A DNA stretch of 49,873 bases from Ornatilinea sp. GTDB lineage: Bacteria; Chloroflexota; Anaerolineae; Anaerolineales; Anaerolineaceae. Position 1 is the stretch's first letter. Each line of letters starts with the position of its first letter. Under the pieces are notes generated by a model that worked only from the letters and a program-made list of their open reading frames with translations, had not been told where the DNA came from and searched no databases. The stretch spans positions 1 through 49,873 of the forward strand of contig JAHDQE010000076.1 of the NCBI GenBank assembly GCA_018433975.1, written 5' to 3'. This document shows, piece by piece, positions 8,834-16,685 of the stretch. A program made the position numbers and the translations under genes.

Positions 8834-9880
8834 TTATCGACTCACCCGGCCGGAACTATCACCTTTCATCAGTTTCTCAACTTCTGCAACCGATACCAGA
8901 TTGAAATCGCCATAGATGGTATGCTTCAATGCAGATGCAGCCACTGCAAAATTGAGTGCTTTTTGTGGGTCATCCGCATAGTTCAACAAACCATAGATCA
9001 ATCCCCCCATAAAACTATCTCCACCGCCAACCCGATCTACAATATGAGTGATCTCATAAGTCGGCGCCGTAAACAGCCGTCCGTCTTTTTGCAGAACAGC
9101 GCTCCAGGTGTTATGACTGGCAGAAATGGATCCCCGCAGTGTAATGGCAATGGTTTTCAAACGCGGAAATTTTTTGGCGAGTTCCGCGCAAACAAAAGCA
9201 TATTGTTCGCTGGAAACATTCCCTGCGGTTACATCCGCCTCCGGAGCCTGAATTCCAAATACTTTCTCTGCATCCTCCTCGTTCCCGATCGCCACATCGC
9301 AATAACTGACCAATTCTTCCATGATCTCTTGAGGAGGTTTCCCCCATTTCCAAAGTTTGGCACGGTAATTCATATCGCAGGATACGGTTACCCCCATACG
9401 GCGGGCCGCTTTCACCCCTTCCAGACAGGCCAGCGCCGCTCCCTCTGAAATGGCTGGGGTAATCCCTGTCCAATGAAACCAGGCGGCATCCCGGAAAACC
9501 AGATCCCAATCCACCATTCCAGGCTCAATTGTCGCAAACGCAGAGTCCGCACGGTCATAGATTACCTGGCTGCTGCGCATGACGGATCCGATTTCCAGGA
9601 AATAGATTCCTAGGCGGGAACCGCCATGCAGAATAAAGTGCGTACCCACATTGTATTGGCGCAAAAATTGTAAACAGGCTTCGCCAATATCATTCGAAGG
9701 CAGCCGGGTCACAATCTCGGTGTCCAATCCGTAATTTGCCAGTGAAACGGCCACATTGGATTCACCGCCGCCATATTGAACCTCAAAGTCGCGTGCCTGA
9801 CCAAACCGCAATGCACCCGGCGGAGATAAACGCATCATAACTTCGCCAAAAGTGATAATCTTTTGCATTTTTTTTCCCAT
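8834..9880 (-). CDS. kdgK: 2-dehydro-3-deoxygluconokinase (KDG kinase), PfkB family
   Basis: A 348-residue PfkB-family sugar kinase. The N-terminal substrate motif YGGGESNVAVSLA is at 37-48. CDMNYRAKLW (168-177) is typical of KDG kinases. The C-terminal PfkB signature is DRVGGGDSF (282-290), with D288 as the catalytic base. The enzyme phosphorylates 2-keto-3-deoxygluconate with ATP. It starts two bases after the SDR stop; an internal ATG four codons in (MQKIITFGE) is an alternative start with GGGAAAA upstream. Other ketose kinases share the fold, but the adjacent aldolase supports this call. Confidence 0.85.
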   Translation of the reverse strand: MGKKMQKIITFGEVMMRLSPPGALRFGQARDFEVQYGGGESNVAVSLANYGLDTEIVTRLPSNDIGEACLQFLRQYNVGTHFILHGGSRLGIYFLEIGSVMRSSQVIYDRADSAFATIEPGMVDWDLVFRDAAWFHWTGITPAISEGAALACLEGVKAARRMGVTVSCDMNYRAKLWKWGKPPQEIMEELVSYCDVAIGNEEDAEKVFGIQAPEADVTAGNVSSEQYAFVCAELAKKFPRLKTIAITLRGSISASHNTWSAVLQKDGRLFTAPTYEITHIVDRVGGGDSFMGGLIYGLLNYADDPQKALNFAVAASALKHTIYGDFNLVSVAEVEKLMKGDSSGRVSR

Positions 9881-9882
9881 GT

Positions 9883-10665
9883 TTACAGCCGTTGGATATG
9901 GAATCCACCATCCACGTCAATAACCTGGCCGGTTGAAAATGGCAGATACCCTTCCGCGATTGCCTCTATTGCTTTTGCAATATCTTCTGGCATGCCCCAC
10001 CGTTTGATGGGGGTCACACCTTCCGCAATCAGTTTGTCGTACTTATCTTTGACAATTTCGGTAAGAGGCGTCTTGATAATACCCGGACGGATTTCATACA
10101 CGTTAATTCCCTCATCTGCCAGGCGGTCTGCATAAAGCAGAGTATTCATCGAAACGCCTGCTTTAGATACACAATACTCTGCCCGGCTTGTGCTGCTGGT
10201 GTAAGAACTGATAGACCCGATATTAACGATCTTGGGGTTTTCAATCACTTTATCTTTGATCAAACCGATCATTGTATTTGCCACAAGCTGGGTAAGGAAG
10301 AACGGAGCAATTAGATTTACCCCTAAGACCTCCCACATGCTGTCCTCGTTGATCTCGAGCATGTCCATCCGGACCCTCGGGCCAATTCCGGCATTGTTCA
10401 CCAACAAATCGATTCGTCCAAAGTTTTTAATGGCCTCTGCAACAATACGGTCACGTTCCGCCGGATTTGTGATATCTGCCAGCACAATTAAACCATCGCC
10501 TCCGGCAGCCCGCACCAGCTCCAAAGTTTCATTAGGAGGATCCGGATTCCCTAAATCATTAATCACAATTGTCCAGCCTGCTTTTGCCAGCTGGATTGCA
10601 ATACCGCGTCCAATGCCACGCCCCGAGCCTGTAATAATGGCTACTTTCTTCGCTCTGCTTTCCAT
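9883..10665 (-). CDS. Short-chain dehydrogenase/reductase (SDR)
   Basis: A 260-residue classical SDR and first gene of the nine-gene operon. Visible are the cofactor motif TGSGRGIG (12-19), NNAG (90-93) and the catalytic Ser151, Tyr164 and Lys168 (YCVSK). A C-terminal RWGMPEDIA segment and GQVIDVDGG are typical of FabG and gluconate-dehydrogenase-like enzymes. It oxidises or reduces a hydroxyl/keto pair with NAD(P)H. Placed before KDG kinase it could make a keto-deoxy sugar acid, but fatty-acid or cyclic alcohol substrates cannot be excluded. GAGG six bases before ATG supports the start. Confidence 0.85.
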   Translation of the reverse strand: MESRAKKVAIITGSGRGIGRGIAIQLAKAGWTIVINDLGNPDPPNETLELVRAAGGDGLIVLADITNPAERDRIVAEAIKNFGRIDLLVNNAGIGPRVRMDMLEINEDSMWEVLGVNLIAPFFLTQLVANTMIGLIKDKVIENPKIVNIGSISSYTSSTSRAEYCVSKAGVSMNTLLYADRLADEGINVYEIRPGIIKTPLTEIVKDKYDKLIAEGVTPIKRWGMPEDIAKAIEAIAEGYLPFSTGQVIDVDGGFHIQRL

Positions 10666-10866
10666 ACTAACCTCACTAATCTCAGTTTCTCAAAAGATTT
10701 GGATGATGCTCAAATTGACATTTTATAATTGCGCTGAAAAAACTACTGCGGAGATACTTCCCAATACCATAGACTTGGCGAATATTAATTGTCCTCGATT
10801 TTTCAATGGAAAATCTCTATTCAACCAAGTCTATGAGTTTTTATTTAGAATGAATATTTTCCTTGT
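10666..10866. promoter_or_regulatory. Intergenic region upstream of the leftward catabolic operon, with a separated inverted repeat
   Basis: Two exact 11-base arms, CATAGACTTGG (10768-10778) and CCAAGTCTATG (10825-10835), enclose 46 bases. The pair could be the outer stem of a long hairpin after the hydrolase gene, or two operator sites for the SDR-led operon. A TATAAAAT-like -10 is visible on the minus strand near 10718-10726, but without a convincing -35, so a promoter is only suspected. Confidence 0.4.
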
Positions 10867-11721
10867 CTAAAATGCTTTCTCTGCAACTTTTTTCGCAAAT
10901 GCAGCAACTTTAGCGTTAAATTCATCCGGGTTGACAAAGAAAAATACATGCCCGCCTGTTTCAAAAGTATGGGACTCTTTATAAACATCCGGGTTGGTGT
11001 TTTCCGGATAGTACTTGGTAGCGAGGGCTTTTCCATTGGCTGTAACAGCAGAATCGGCCCCCATAAAGAGGATAGGCACTGTCACTTTTGGAAGCATTTC
11101 ATATCCATTTTGGAAAACCAGATCACTATAAATAGCGAAGGATATGTAAGCCGGGGTCTTCAGAAATTCAGCGGCACTCCATTCAATCATCGAATCGTCA
11201 TTCCCTGCCCAGATCTTCTTTGCGAAACCGGCACAATAACCTTCATTATTGTTATAAGAAAGGACCAGGAATTTATTGAATCCGTCCATATTGAAGCCCT
11301 TCAAACCATGGGCATTCCATTCCTCATCATACATTGCACCCAACGGGCAATCGAGCAGTCCAATCGAGTCAATCCGGTAATCGCCAAAGAGCATGTGGTA
11401 TTTCAGCACAATCTGCCCGGACATAGACCAGCCCAGCAAAGTGGCATCTTTGACATCCAGGTAGTCCAACAACTCTTTAATATCCTGAGCATTTCGGGAG
11501 ACTGTATGCCCGTGCAAACCCTTTGATGAATTTCCTTGACCGCGCGGATCAAAAGTAATTACCCGGTTGGTTTTCGCAAGGCCCTCAATGTTCTTATCGA
11601 AAAATCTCGTCGTACAAACAAAACCTGGAATCAATACAATGGGTTTACCGGCGCCGTGATCTTCAAAATAGAGGATCGCGTCATCACTGGTCCTGAAATA
11701 ATTTTCTCGTGTTCCTGCCAT
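10867..11721 (-). CDS. Alpha/beta hydrolase
   Basis: A 284-residue single-domain alpha/beta hydrolase. The nucleophile elbow is GWSMSG with S99. The oxyanion-hole region is LIPGFVCTTRFF (30-41), followed by TFDPRGQGNS, and the catalytic histidine is H258 in ETGGHVFFF. The family covers esterases, lactonases, C-C hydrolases of ring-fission products and non-heme haloperoxidase-like enzymes. There is no signal peptide, so it acts in the cytoplasm. An AGGAGGT ribosome site precedes ATG at good spacing. It lies between iclR and the catabolic operon on the same strand, so it may be co-transcribed with iclR and act in the same pathway. Confidence 0.85.
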   Translation of the reverse strand: MAGTRENYFRTSDDAILYFEDHGAGKPIVLIPGFVCTTRFFDKNIEGLAKTNRVITFDPRGQGNSSKGLHGHTVSRNAQDIKELLDYLDVKDATLLGWSMSGQIVLKYHMLFGDYRIDSIGLLDCPLGAMYDEEWNAHGLKGFNMDGFNKFLVLSYNNNEGYCAGFAKKIWAGNDDSMIEWSAAEFLKTPAYISFAIYSDLVFQNGYEMLPKVTVPILFMGADSAVTANGKALATKYYPENTNPDVYKESHTFETGGHVFFFVNPDEFNAKVAAFAKKVAEKAF

Positions 11722-11781
11722 TCTATGACCTCCTGAAAAGTTTCAAATTTATAGTGAACTGGAAATTGAAAATAAATAAAA

Positions 11782-12564
11782 CTAAGCCCGATAACCAATT
11801 TGCTTTGAGATCAAATTCGCTGTTTGTGCTAATTTTTCTCCAAATTCCGGTACCTGTTCCTTGGGTAATCTTTGCAGAGGAACGGACAGGCTTACTGCTG
11901 CAATGGGATAGCCTTCATGGTTAAAAATTGGCACCCCAATACAGCGCCCCCCTACTTCGTTTTCCTGCTCATCTAATGCATAACCCTGCCCCCGGACAAC
12001 ATTCAATTCTTGTTCGAAGATACTGCGCTCCGTAATGGTCTTTCGGGTCAACGAGGTAAAGGAGTAATCTTCCAGAAGCAGTTCGAGATCCTGTTCAGGA
12101 AGAAAAGCTGCCATCGCCTTTCCTAACGCAGTCGAATGCACAGGCGCCCGTTTTCCCAATTCCGAGCGGATACCAAGTGCGTGGTTTCCAAACATTCTTT
12201 CGATATAGACCACTTCCTGGCCGTCCAGAACAGCCAGATTAACACTCTCCCCACACCAATCGCGAAGTTCTTCAAGAAAAGGAGAAGCTATTTTCCGCAG
12301 GTCGAGCTGGTTCAGCAGCACTGAAGCCCTTTCGGCAATCTTTAACCCCAGGCGATATTTCCGATTAGCGGGATTCTGATCCAGATAATGATTTGCTTTC
12401 AGTGTATACACAAGACCCGCAACGGTCCCGGGGTTCATATTGAGCATCTGAGCGATTTCCATATTGCCCAATTCGGCCCGGTTCCCTTCAAAGAGATTGA
12501 GTATTTTTAACGCATTCTGAACCGAAGCGATAACTTTACGATTGTTAGAGCGATTTTTCTCCAT
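11782..12564 (-). CDS. IclR-family transcriptional regulator
   Basis: About 260 residues. The N-terminal winged helix-turn-helix spans roughly 10-75 (SVQNALKILNLFE ... NMEIAQMLNMNPGTVAGLVYTL). A C-terminal IclR effector-binding domain follows, with LGKRAPVHSTALGKAMAAFL and GQGYALDEQENEVGGRCIGVPIF. Such proteins sense small organic acids or aromatics and usually control the neighbouring catabolic operon. ATG at 12564 has AGGTG upstream; a longer form from 12606 would cross the putative promoter repeats. It is divergent from the GntR-led operon, so the intergenic region likely serves both. Confidence 0.9.
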   Translation of the reverse strand: MEKNRSNNRKVIASVQNALKILNLFEGNRAELGNMEIAQMLNMNPGTVAGLVYTLKANHYLDQNPANRKYRLGLKIAERASVLLNQLDLRKIASPFLEELRDWCGESVNLAVLDGQEVVYIERMFGNHALGIRSELGKRAPVHSTALGKAMAAFLPEQDLELLLEDYSFTSLTRKTITERSIFEQELNVVRGQGYALDEQENEVGGRCIGVPIFNHEGYPIAAVSLSVPLQRLPKEQVPEFGEKLAQTANLISKQIGYRA

Positions 12565-12590
12565 GAGTAAAGAGCACCTGAGAAACAAAG

Positions 12591-12655
12591 TATTTGGCAT
12601 TATCAAATCATATTTGGCATTGTCACATATTTCTGCGTAATATTCACGTAATATT
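12591..12655. repeat. Paired direct repeats upstream of iclR
   Basis: TATTTGGCATT occurs at 12591-12601 and 12611-12621, exactly 20 bases apart (about two helical turns). CGTAATATT occurs at 12636-12644 and 12647-12655, 11 bases apart (one turn). Repeats in helical phase directly before a regulator gene suggest operator sites, possibly for IclR itself. Confidence 0.5.
12599..12626 (-). promoter_or_regulatory. Candidate sigma-70 promoter for iclR
   Basis: On the minus strand, GTGACA (12621-12626) and GATAAT (12599-12604) are separated by 16 bases. The first TATTTGGCATT copy overlaps the -10, and the second lies in the spacer next to the -35, so a protein bound there would be expected to block transcription. 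This is a pattern match only. Confidence 0.4.
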
Positions 12656-12831
12656 TGTCACAAAAATTATGTGTCATTTTACGTTCCTTTACCTCGGGAT
12701 CGTATTCAGAGACAGTTTCTCAATCATTAGAGAAAAGTTTTCTTCATTTATTAAATTAGTTCAAGGCCGGGATGGGTTAAAAGCCTTTCTATACAGGTCC
12801 TCCCCCCATTTTCATCAAAATTTTTACATAC

Positions 12832-12860
12832 TTGACTTTATCATTTATATTTCATACAAT
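12832..12860 (+). promoter_or_regulatory. Sigma-70 promoter for the GntR / molybdenum hydroxylase operon
   Basis: TTGACT (12832-12837) and TACAAT (12855-12860) are separated by exactly 17 bases, a near-consensus sigma-70 promoter. Predicted transcription start is about 12867, leaving a 20-30 base leader. The -10 overlaps the left arm of the palindrome at 12856-12888. Confidence 0.7.
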
Positions 12861-12888
12861 ATACTTTATAAAATATAAAGTATATTGT
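12856..12888. promoter_or_regulatory. Perfect 15-bp palindrome overlapping promoter and start, likely GntR operator
   Basis: Arms ACAATATACTTTATA (12856-12870) and TATAAAGTATATTGT (12874-12888) are exact reverse complements around AAA. The element covers the -10, the predicted transcription start and the possible GTG start at 12887. This geometry fits autorepression by a dimeric GntR-family protein encoded immediately downstream. In RNA it would also form a hairpin next to the start codon. Confidence 0.65.
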
Positions 12889-12895
12889 GAGTGCT

Positions 12896-13582
12896 ATGGA
12901 AAAAAATATCCTATCCCTAAATAACAACACTCCCCCTTCTCGCGAAGATTATGCCTATGAAGCAATTAAAGAAGCCATCTTGAGTGGCGAATTGCTTCCA
13001 AATCAAAAAATCAGCTTATCCGGTTTGGCTCGGGACCTTAGAGTCAGTATTATCCCCGTAAATAACGCTGTACGCCGATTGACCAGTGAAGGGTTAATCA
13101 CACAGGACCCGCATCATTCCCCCTTTGTAAACGAATTTTCATCGGAAACGCTCAACGAAGTGCTTACAATTCGTTATCATCTGGAAAAACTGGCTTTACG
13201 GGAAGCTATTCCCAACATTGGTCCCAAAGAAATAAAAGAACTGCAAGAAATCGTTGATGAACTGGACATTGCCATCCAGGAAAATGATATGCATCAATAC
13301 GGCATCCTCAACCGCGCTCTTCATATGAAAATCTATTCTTATGGTCCGTTCCCTATGCTGTGTGAGATGATCAATGATTTGTGGAACAAAGCAGAACTGA
13401 ACCGCTGCCGGTCTGTATTCGCTTTAGTCCCTCACATGGCAGAACATTCCCAGGGCGAGCACATTGAAATGCTCCGCCTTATTGAGAATAAAGATGTTGA
13501 AGCAGTAATAGAAGTGCTCAACAGGCATAAGAACTATTCTCGCGGCAAATTATTCCAAACTTTAGAAAAAATTGAAAGCTGA
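12896..13582 (+). CDS. GntR-family transcriptional regulator (FadR/FCD subfamily)
   Basis: About 228 residues. The N-terminal winged helix (YEAIKEAILSGELLPNQKIS ... LARDLRVS ... NNAVRRLTSEGLI) is typical of GntR proteins. A helical FCD effector domain follows, with RYHLEKLALREA and histidines (HMKIY, H near the C-terminal third) that may bind a metal or acid. FadR/FCD regulators sense organic acids and mostly repress catabolic operons. ATG at 12896 is preferred over an in-frame GTG at 12887, which lies inside the palindrome. It is the first gene of the rightward operon, so self-regulation is likely. Confidence 0.88.
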   Translation: MEKNILSLNNNTPPSREDYAYEAIKEAILSGELLPNQKISLSGLARDLRVSIIPVNNAVRRLTSEGLITQDPHHSPFVNEFSSETLNEVLTIRYHLEKLALREAIPNIGPKEIKELQEIVDELDIAIQENDMHQYGILNRALHMKIYSYGPFPMLCEMINDLWNKAELNRCRSVFALVPHMAEHSQGEHIEMLRLIENKDVEAVIEVLNRHKNYSRGKLFQTLEKIES

Positions 13583-13616
13583 TCAGGGAACCTATCCCTG
13601 GCACACGACGGACATC

Positions 13617-14474
13617 ATGCATACTTTCGCCTATATTAAACCTCGATCGTTACCCCGCGTCTTTGAAGTGCTCGAAAAATACACCTCTCAGGCCCGCCTG
13701 CTGGCAGGCGGAACGGATTTATTGGTACGTCTAAAATCAGGACGACTGAACCCGGAAATTATCATTGATATCAAAGACATTGCCGACCTGAATATAGGTG
13801 TTCTGCAAGAAAAAGGAAGCGTGCGAATTGGCGCCGGTACATTAATGGCCGTCCTTGAAAATCATCCGGTCATCGAACAACTTTTCCCCGCTCTGGTAGA
13901 AGCCGTACACAATGTTGGCTCAGTGCAAATTCGTAACCGGGCAACCATTGCCGGGAATCTTTGCAATGCTTCACCTGCCGCCGATAGTGCCCCCGCACTG
14001 CTGATATACAACGCCCGCATCAATTGCGTTTCACCCCGCGGAGAGCGCATTCTCCCGTTGAGCGATTTCATCACCGGGCCAGGGAGAACCGCTCTCGCAC
14101 CGGATGAACTTGTGAAAGAAATTCTCCTCCCCATTCCTTCAAAACATCAGGCTGCTGCTTTTTCAAGATTAACCCGGCGCAAAGGTGTAGATCTGGCAAC
14201 GATCAACCTTTGCTGCCAGGTTAATCGATCTGGACTCACTCGCTTCGCTTTGGGAGCAGTAGGGCCGGTACCTATTATTGTTGAAGACCCGGATGGGCTG
14301 CTTGCCTCAACAGATGTAAGCGCAGAAGATAAAAAGATCCGGATTTCCGAACTAATGGAAAAAGCCACCCCCATTACAGATGTCCGCGCCAGTAAAGAGT
14401 ACCGACAGGCAATGTTGGCTGTGCTTGGTGAGCGCGCATTGAATACCGCTATAGAAAGACTACAAATTTCTTAA
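13617..14474 (+). CDS. Molybdenum hydroxylase FAD-binding subunit (XdhB/CoxM type)
   Basis: A 285-residue FAD subunit of the xanthine dehydrogenase/CO dehydrogenase family. FAD-binding motifs are LLAGGTDLLV near residue 30 and the longer TIAGNLCNASPAADSAPAL, which contacts the FAD pyrophosphate. The C-terminal CODH FAD domain follows (LPIPSKHQAAAFSRLTRRKG). It passes electrons from the 2Fe-2S subunit to NAD+ or another acceptor. ATG at 13617 is chosen because family homology begins there (MHTFAYIKPRSL); upstream in-frame codons overlap the GntR gene. The iron-sulfur subunit follows after 11 bases, but the large subunit is displaced by three genes. Confidence 0.9.
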   Translation: MHTFAYIKPRSLPRVFEVLEKYTSQARLLAGGTDLLVRLKSGRLNPEIIIDIKDIADLNIGVLQEKGSVRIGAGTLMAVLENHPVIEQLFPALVEAVHNVGSVQIRNRATIAGNLCNASPAADSAPALLIYNARINCVSPRGERILPLSDFITGPGRTALAPDELVKEILLPIPSKHQAAAFSRLTRRKGVDLATINLCCQVNRSGLTRFALGAVGPVPIIVEDPDGLLASTDVSAEDKKIRISELMEKATPITDVRASKEYRQAMLAVLGERALNTAIERLQIS

Positions 14475-14485
14475 TAGGATAAATC

Positions 14486-14980
14486 GTGGAGAAACCTGCC
14501 CTGCACTCAATCACATTTAAAGTTAACCATTGTTCTTATTCCATTGATGTATTTTCACATCATACGCTTTTAGAGGTACTACGGGACCAATTAGGCATCA
14601 CCGGACCTAAAGAATGTTGTGGCGTTGGTGAATGCGGAGCCTGCACCGTTCTGATGGATGGCAAAGCAGTAAATTCCTGTCTGATTCTGGCAGTTGAGGC
14701 CGATGGGAGTGAGATCATCACCATTGAAGGCCTGGGAGGACCGGAAAGTTTATCCCCCTTGCAGCAGGCCTTCATCGATATGGGTGCCGTACAGTGTGGA
14801 TTTTGTACCCCCGGAATGATCATGGCCGCTCAATACCTGCTCAACACCAACCCCAACCCGACAGAAGAAGATGTTCGGGTTGCCCTCGCCGGAAATCTTT
14901 GCCGTTGCACCGGATATACACGGATTATTGAAGCAGTGCTTTCTGTTGCTCGGGAAAAACAAATAGAAGGGAAAAAATGA
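14486..14980 (+). CDS. Molybdenum hydroxylase 2Fe-2S subunit (XdhC/CoxS type)
   Basis: A 164-residue iron-sulfur subunit with all eight cluster cysteines. The plant-type ferredoxin site is C45, C50, C53 and C65. The second cluster is C104, C107 (CGFCTPGM), C139 and C141 (CRCTGY). It carries electrons from the molybdenum centre to the FAD subunit. Translation starts at GTG 14486, 11 bases after the FAD-subunit stop; no better in-frame start is seen. It overlaps the next gene by four bases (ATGA), tying expression of the TudS-like protein closely to the enzyme. Confidence 0.93.
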   Translation: MEKPALHSITFKVNHCSYSIDVFSHHTLLEVLRDQLGITGPKECCGVGECGACTVLMDGKAVNSCLILAVEADGSEIITIEGLGGPESLSPLQQAFIDMGAVQCGFCTPGMIMAAQYLLNTNPNPTEEDVRVALAGNLCRCTGYTRIIEAVLSVAREKQIEGKK

Positions 14981-15849
14981 ACTCCACTAACCTCGCTACG
15001 AATAACAATCTGAACATACTTCTGGATAAAGCCAACGCTTCCCCCATTACCCCTCTGCGGATAAAAGATTGGCAGCAAATCATCAAATGGGAAGTGGATG
15101 GCGAAGCATTTTATTGGGAATCCGATGGAATCCAACTGAAGAATATCTCGCCTGCCAAACCCGGATTCGTTTTGAAATGTTCCAAAGATACCCTGGAACG
15201 CATTGTACAGGGCAAGCTCCCCTTTTTCATCGGACTATGGGGCACCAACGATATTGCCTTTGAAGGCTCTTTTTCAGACGCATATCGTCTGGGCTATGTT
15301 TTCCTGAGTGATAACCGCAAAAGAAGGGTTATCTTCATCAGCCATTGTTGGCTCAACATCAACACCCGTTTCCCGGAAGGATGCTCCTTTGAGGGCGCCA
15401 ACACACCGCTGATCAAAACACTTCTGGATAGCGGCCTGGGAATCATTCAGATGCCCTGCCCCGAATACCAGTGCCTTGGGCTGGAAAAATATCGCTATGG
15501 CGAGATCGTACATGAAGAATTGCGAGCTTGTTTCAGGCGTTCTGCCCAATTGGTTCTCAATCAGATTAAAGATTATCGGGAATTAGGCTTTACGATTGTG
15601 GGCATTTTGGGAATGAACCCCAGTCCCTCCTGCGGCGTGGGCATTTCAAAGGGTAAAGGCACCATGCTTGGCACCGACCGGGACACCTCCGAAAAACAGG
15701 AATCGGGGATCTTCATTGAAGAATTACAGAAACTGCTTACAGCAGAAGGGATTTCAGACATCAATATCTTTGGAGTCCGGCGGCTGATGATCGGCGAAAG
15801 TGGTTTAGAAGAACGCATCGAATATTTAAAATCTCAAATTAACGTTTGA
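14977..15849 (+). CDS. SCP2-like / TudS-like (DUF523-related) fusion protein, putative desulfidase
   Basis: A 290-residue two-part protein. Residues about 30-112 resemble an SCP2 small lipid- or acyl-binding domain (YWESDGIQL ... VLKCSKDTLERIVQGKLPF). Residues 117-285 resemble the TudS-related branch of DUF523 proteins: FISHCWLN (C124), IIQMPCPEYQCLG (C161) and MNPSPSCGVG (C219). In characterised TudS three conserved cysteines hold a 4Fe-4S cluster that removes sulfur from thiouracil; these three match in place. Further cysteines are C136, C166 and C185. Its start overlaps the 2Fe-2S gene. It could desulfurate the pathway substrate or act on a sulfur atom of the molybdenum enzyme. The function is inferred, and the SCP2 assignment is the weaker half. 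Confidence 0.7.
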   Translation: MNSTNLATNNNLNILLDKANASPITPLRIKDWQQIIKWEVDGEAFYWESDGIQLKNISPAKPGFVLKCSKDTLERIVQGKLPFFIGLWGTNDIAFEGSFSDAYRLGYVFLSDNRKRRVIFISHCWLNINTRFPEGCSFEGANTPLIKTLLDSGLGIIQMPCPEYQCLGLEKYRYGEIVHEELRACFRRSAQLVLNQIKDYRELGFTIVGILGMNPSPSCGVGISKGKGTMLGTDRDTSEKQESGIFIEELQKLLTAEGISDINIFGVRRLMIGESGLEERIEYLKSQINV

Positions 15850-15903
15850 GATTTTTATTGTTTAACAATAGTTTTGATCGAATTCAATCAAAAGGAGTAG
15901 TAC

Positions 15904-16665
15904 ATGTCACAAATTATTGATTTAAGCCTTCCCCATCAAAATTTCGCAAGTGAACCTTTTCCACCCTCTATTTCACACACAACCCACGAGGAAGGGGCAC
16001 GACGCCTCGCGTTACTCGCGAAAATCGATCCCACTGATTTTGAAGATGGAATGGCATTAGCCTCAGACCAGGTAAACGCCAGCACACACTCCGGCACTCA
16101 CGTGGACGCGCCCTGGCATTTTGGCCCTACAGTTAACGGTGAGCCCGCCAAGACCATTGACCAGGTTCCTCTGGAATGGTGTTATGGCAACGGCGTCATT
16201 CTGGATATGCGCCACCTGGATCAAGGTTCAGAAATTAGTGCTGAAGATGTAAAGCAGGCTCTGCAAAAAATTAACCACACCCTCAAAGAGGGTGATATTG
16301 TCCTGATCCAAACCGGAGCCGATAAATTCTGGGGAACAACCAAATACCTGCCGGCTCAATCCGGATTGGGTATGGAAGCCACCGAGTACATCCTTGACCA
16401 GGGTGTCAAAGTGATTGGGATTGATGGCTGGGGCCTCGACCGCCCGGTTGCCAAAATGGCTGAAGCCTATCACGATACGCACGATAAGAAAAGCCTCTGG
16501 CCTTCCCATTTCTATGGTCGACAGCGCGAATATCTCCAAATCGAAAAAATGGCTAACCTGGATCAATTGCCCTCCCCCACCGGGTTTAAAGTTTGCTGTT
16601 TCCCGATCAAAATCGAACGTGGTTCCGCTGGATGGACCCGTGCCGTTGCAATCTTAGAAGATTAA
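15904..16665 (+). CDS. Cyclase-family metal-dependent hydrolase (kynurenine formamidase-like)
   Basis: A 253-residue member of the cyclase/KynB superfamily. The metal and catalytic motif HSGTHVDAPWH is at residues 62-72, matching HxGTHxDxPxH. The C-terminal half contains GIDGWGLDRP, close to the GxDxxS stretch of relatives, and later histidines. Known members open amide or ring bonds: kynurenine formamidase, cyclic amide hydrolases and isatin hydrolase. In this operon, ring opening of a product hydroxylated by the molybdenum enzyme is a natural guess. The gene has a clear AAGGAG site upstream and is 54 bases after the TudS-like gene. Confidence 0.85.
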   Translation: MSQIIDLSLPHQNFASEPFPPSISHTTHEEGARRLALLAKIDPTDFEDGMALASDQVNASTHSGTHVDAPWHFGPTVNGEPAKTIDQVPLEWCYGNGVILDMRHLDQGSEISAEDVKQALQKINHTLKEGDIVLIQTGADKFWGTTKYLPAQSGLGMEATEYILDQGVKVIGIDGWGLDRPVAKMAEAYHDTHDKKSLWPSHFYGRQREYLQIEKMANLDQLPSPTGFKVCCFPIKIERGSAGWTRAVAILED

Positions 16666-16685
16666 TAATTAGAGAGAGAGAAACC

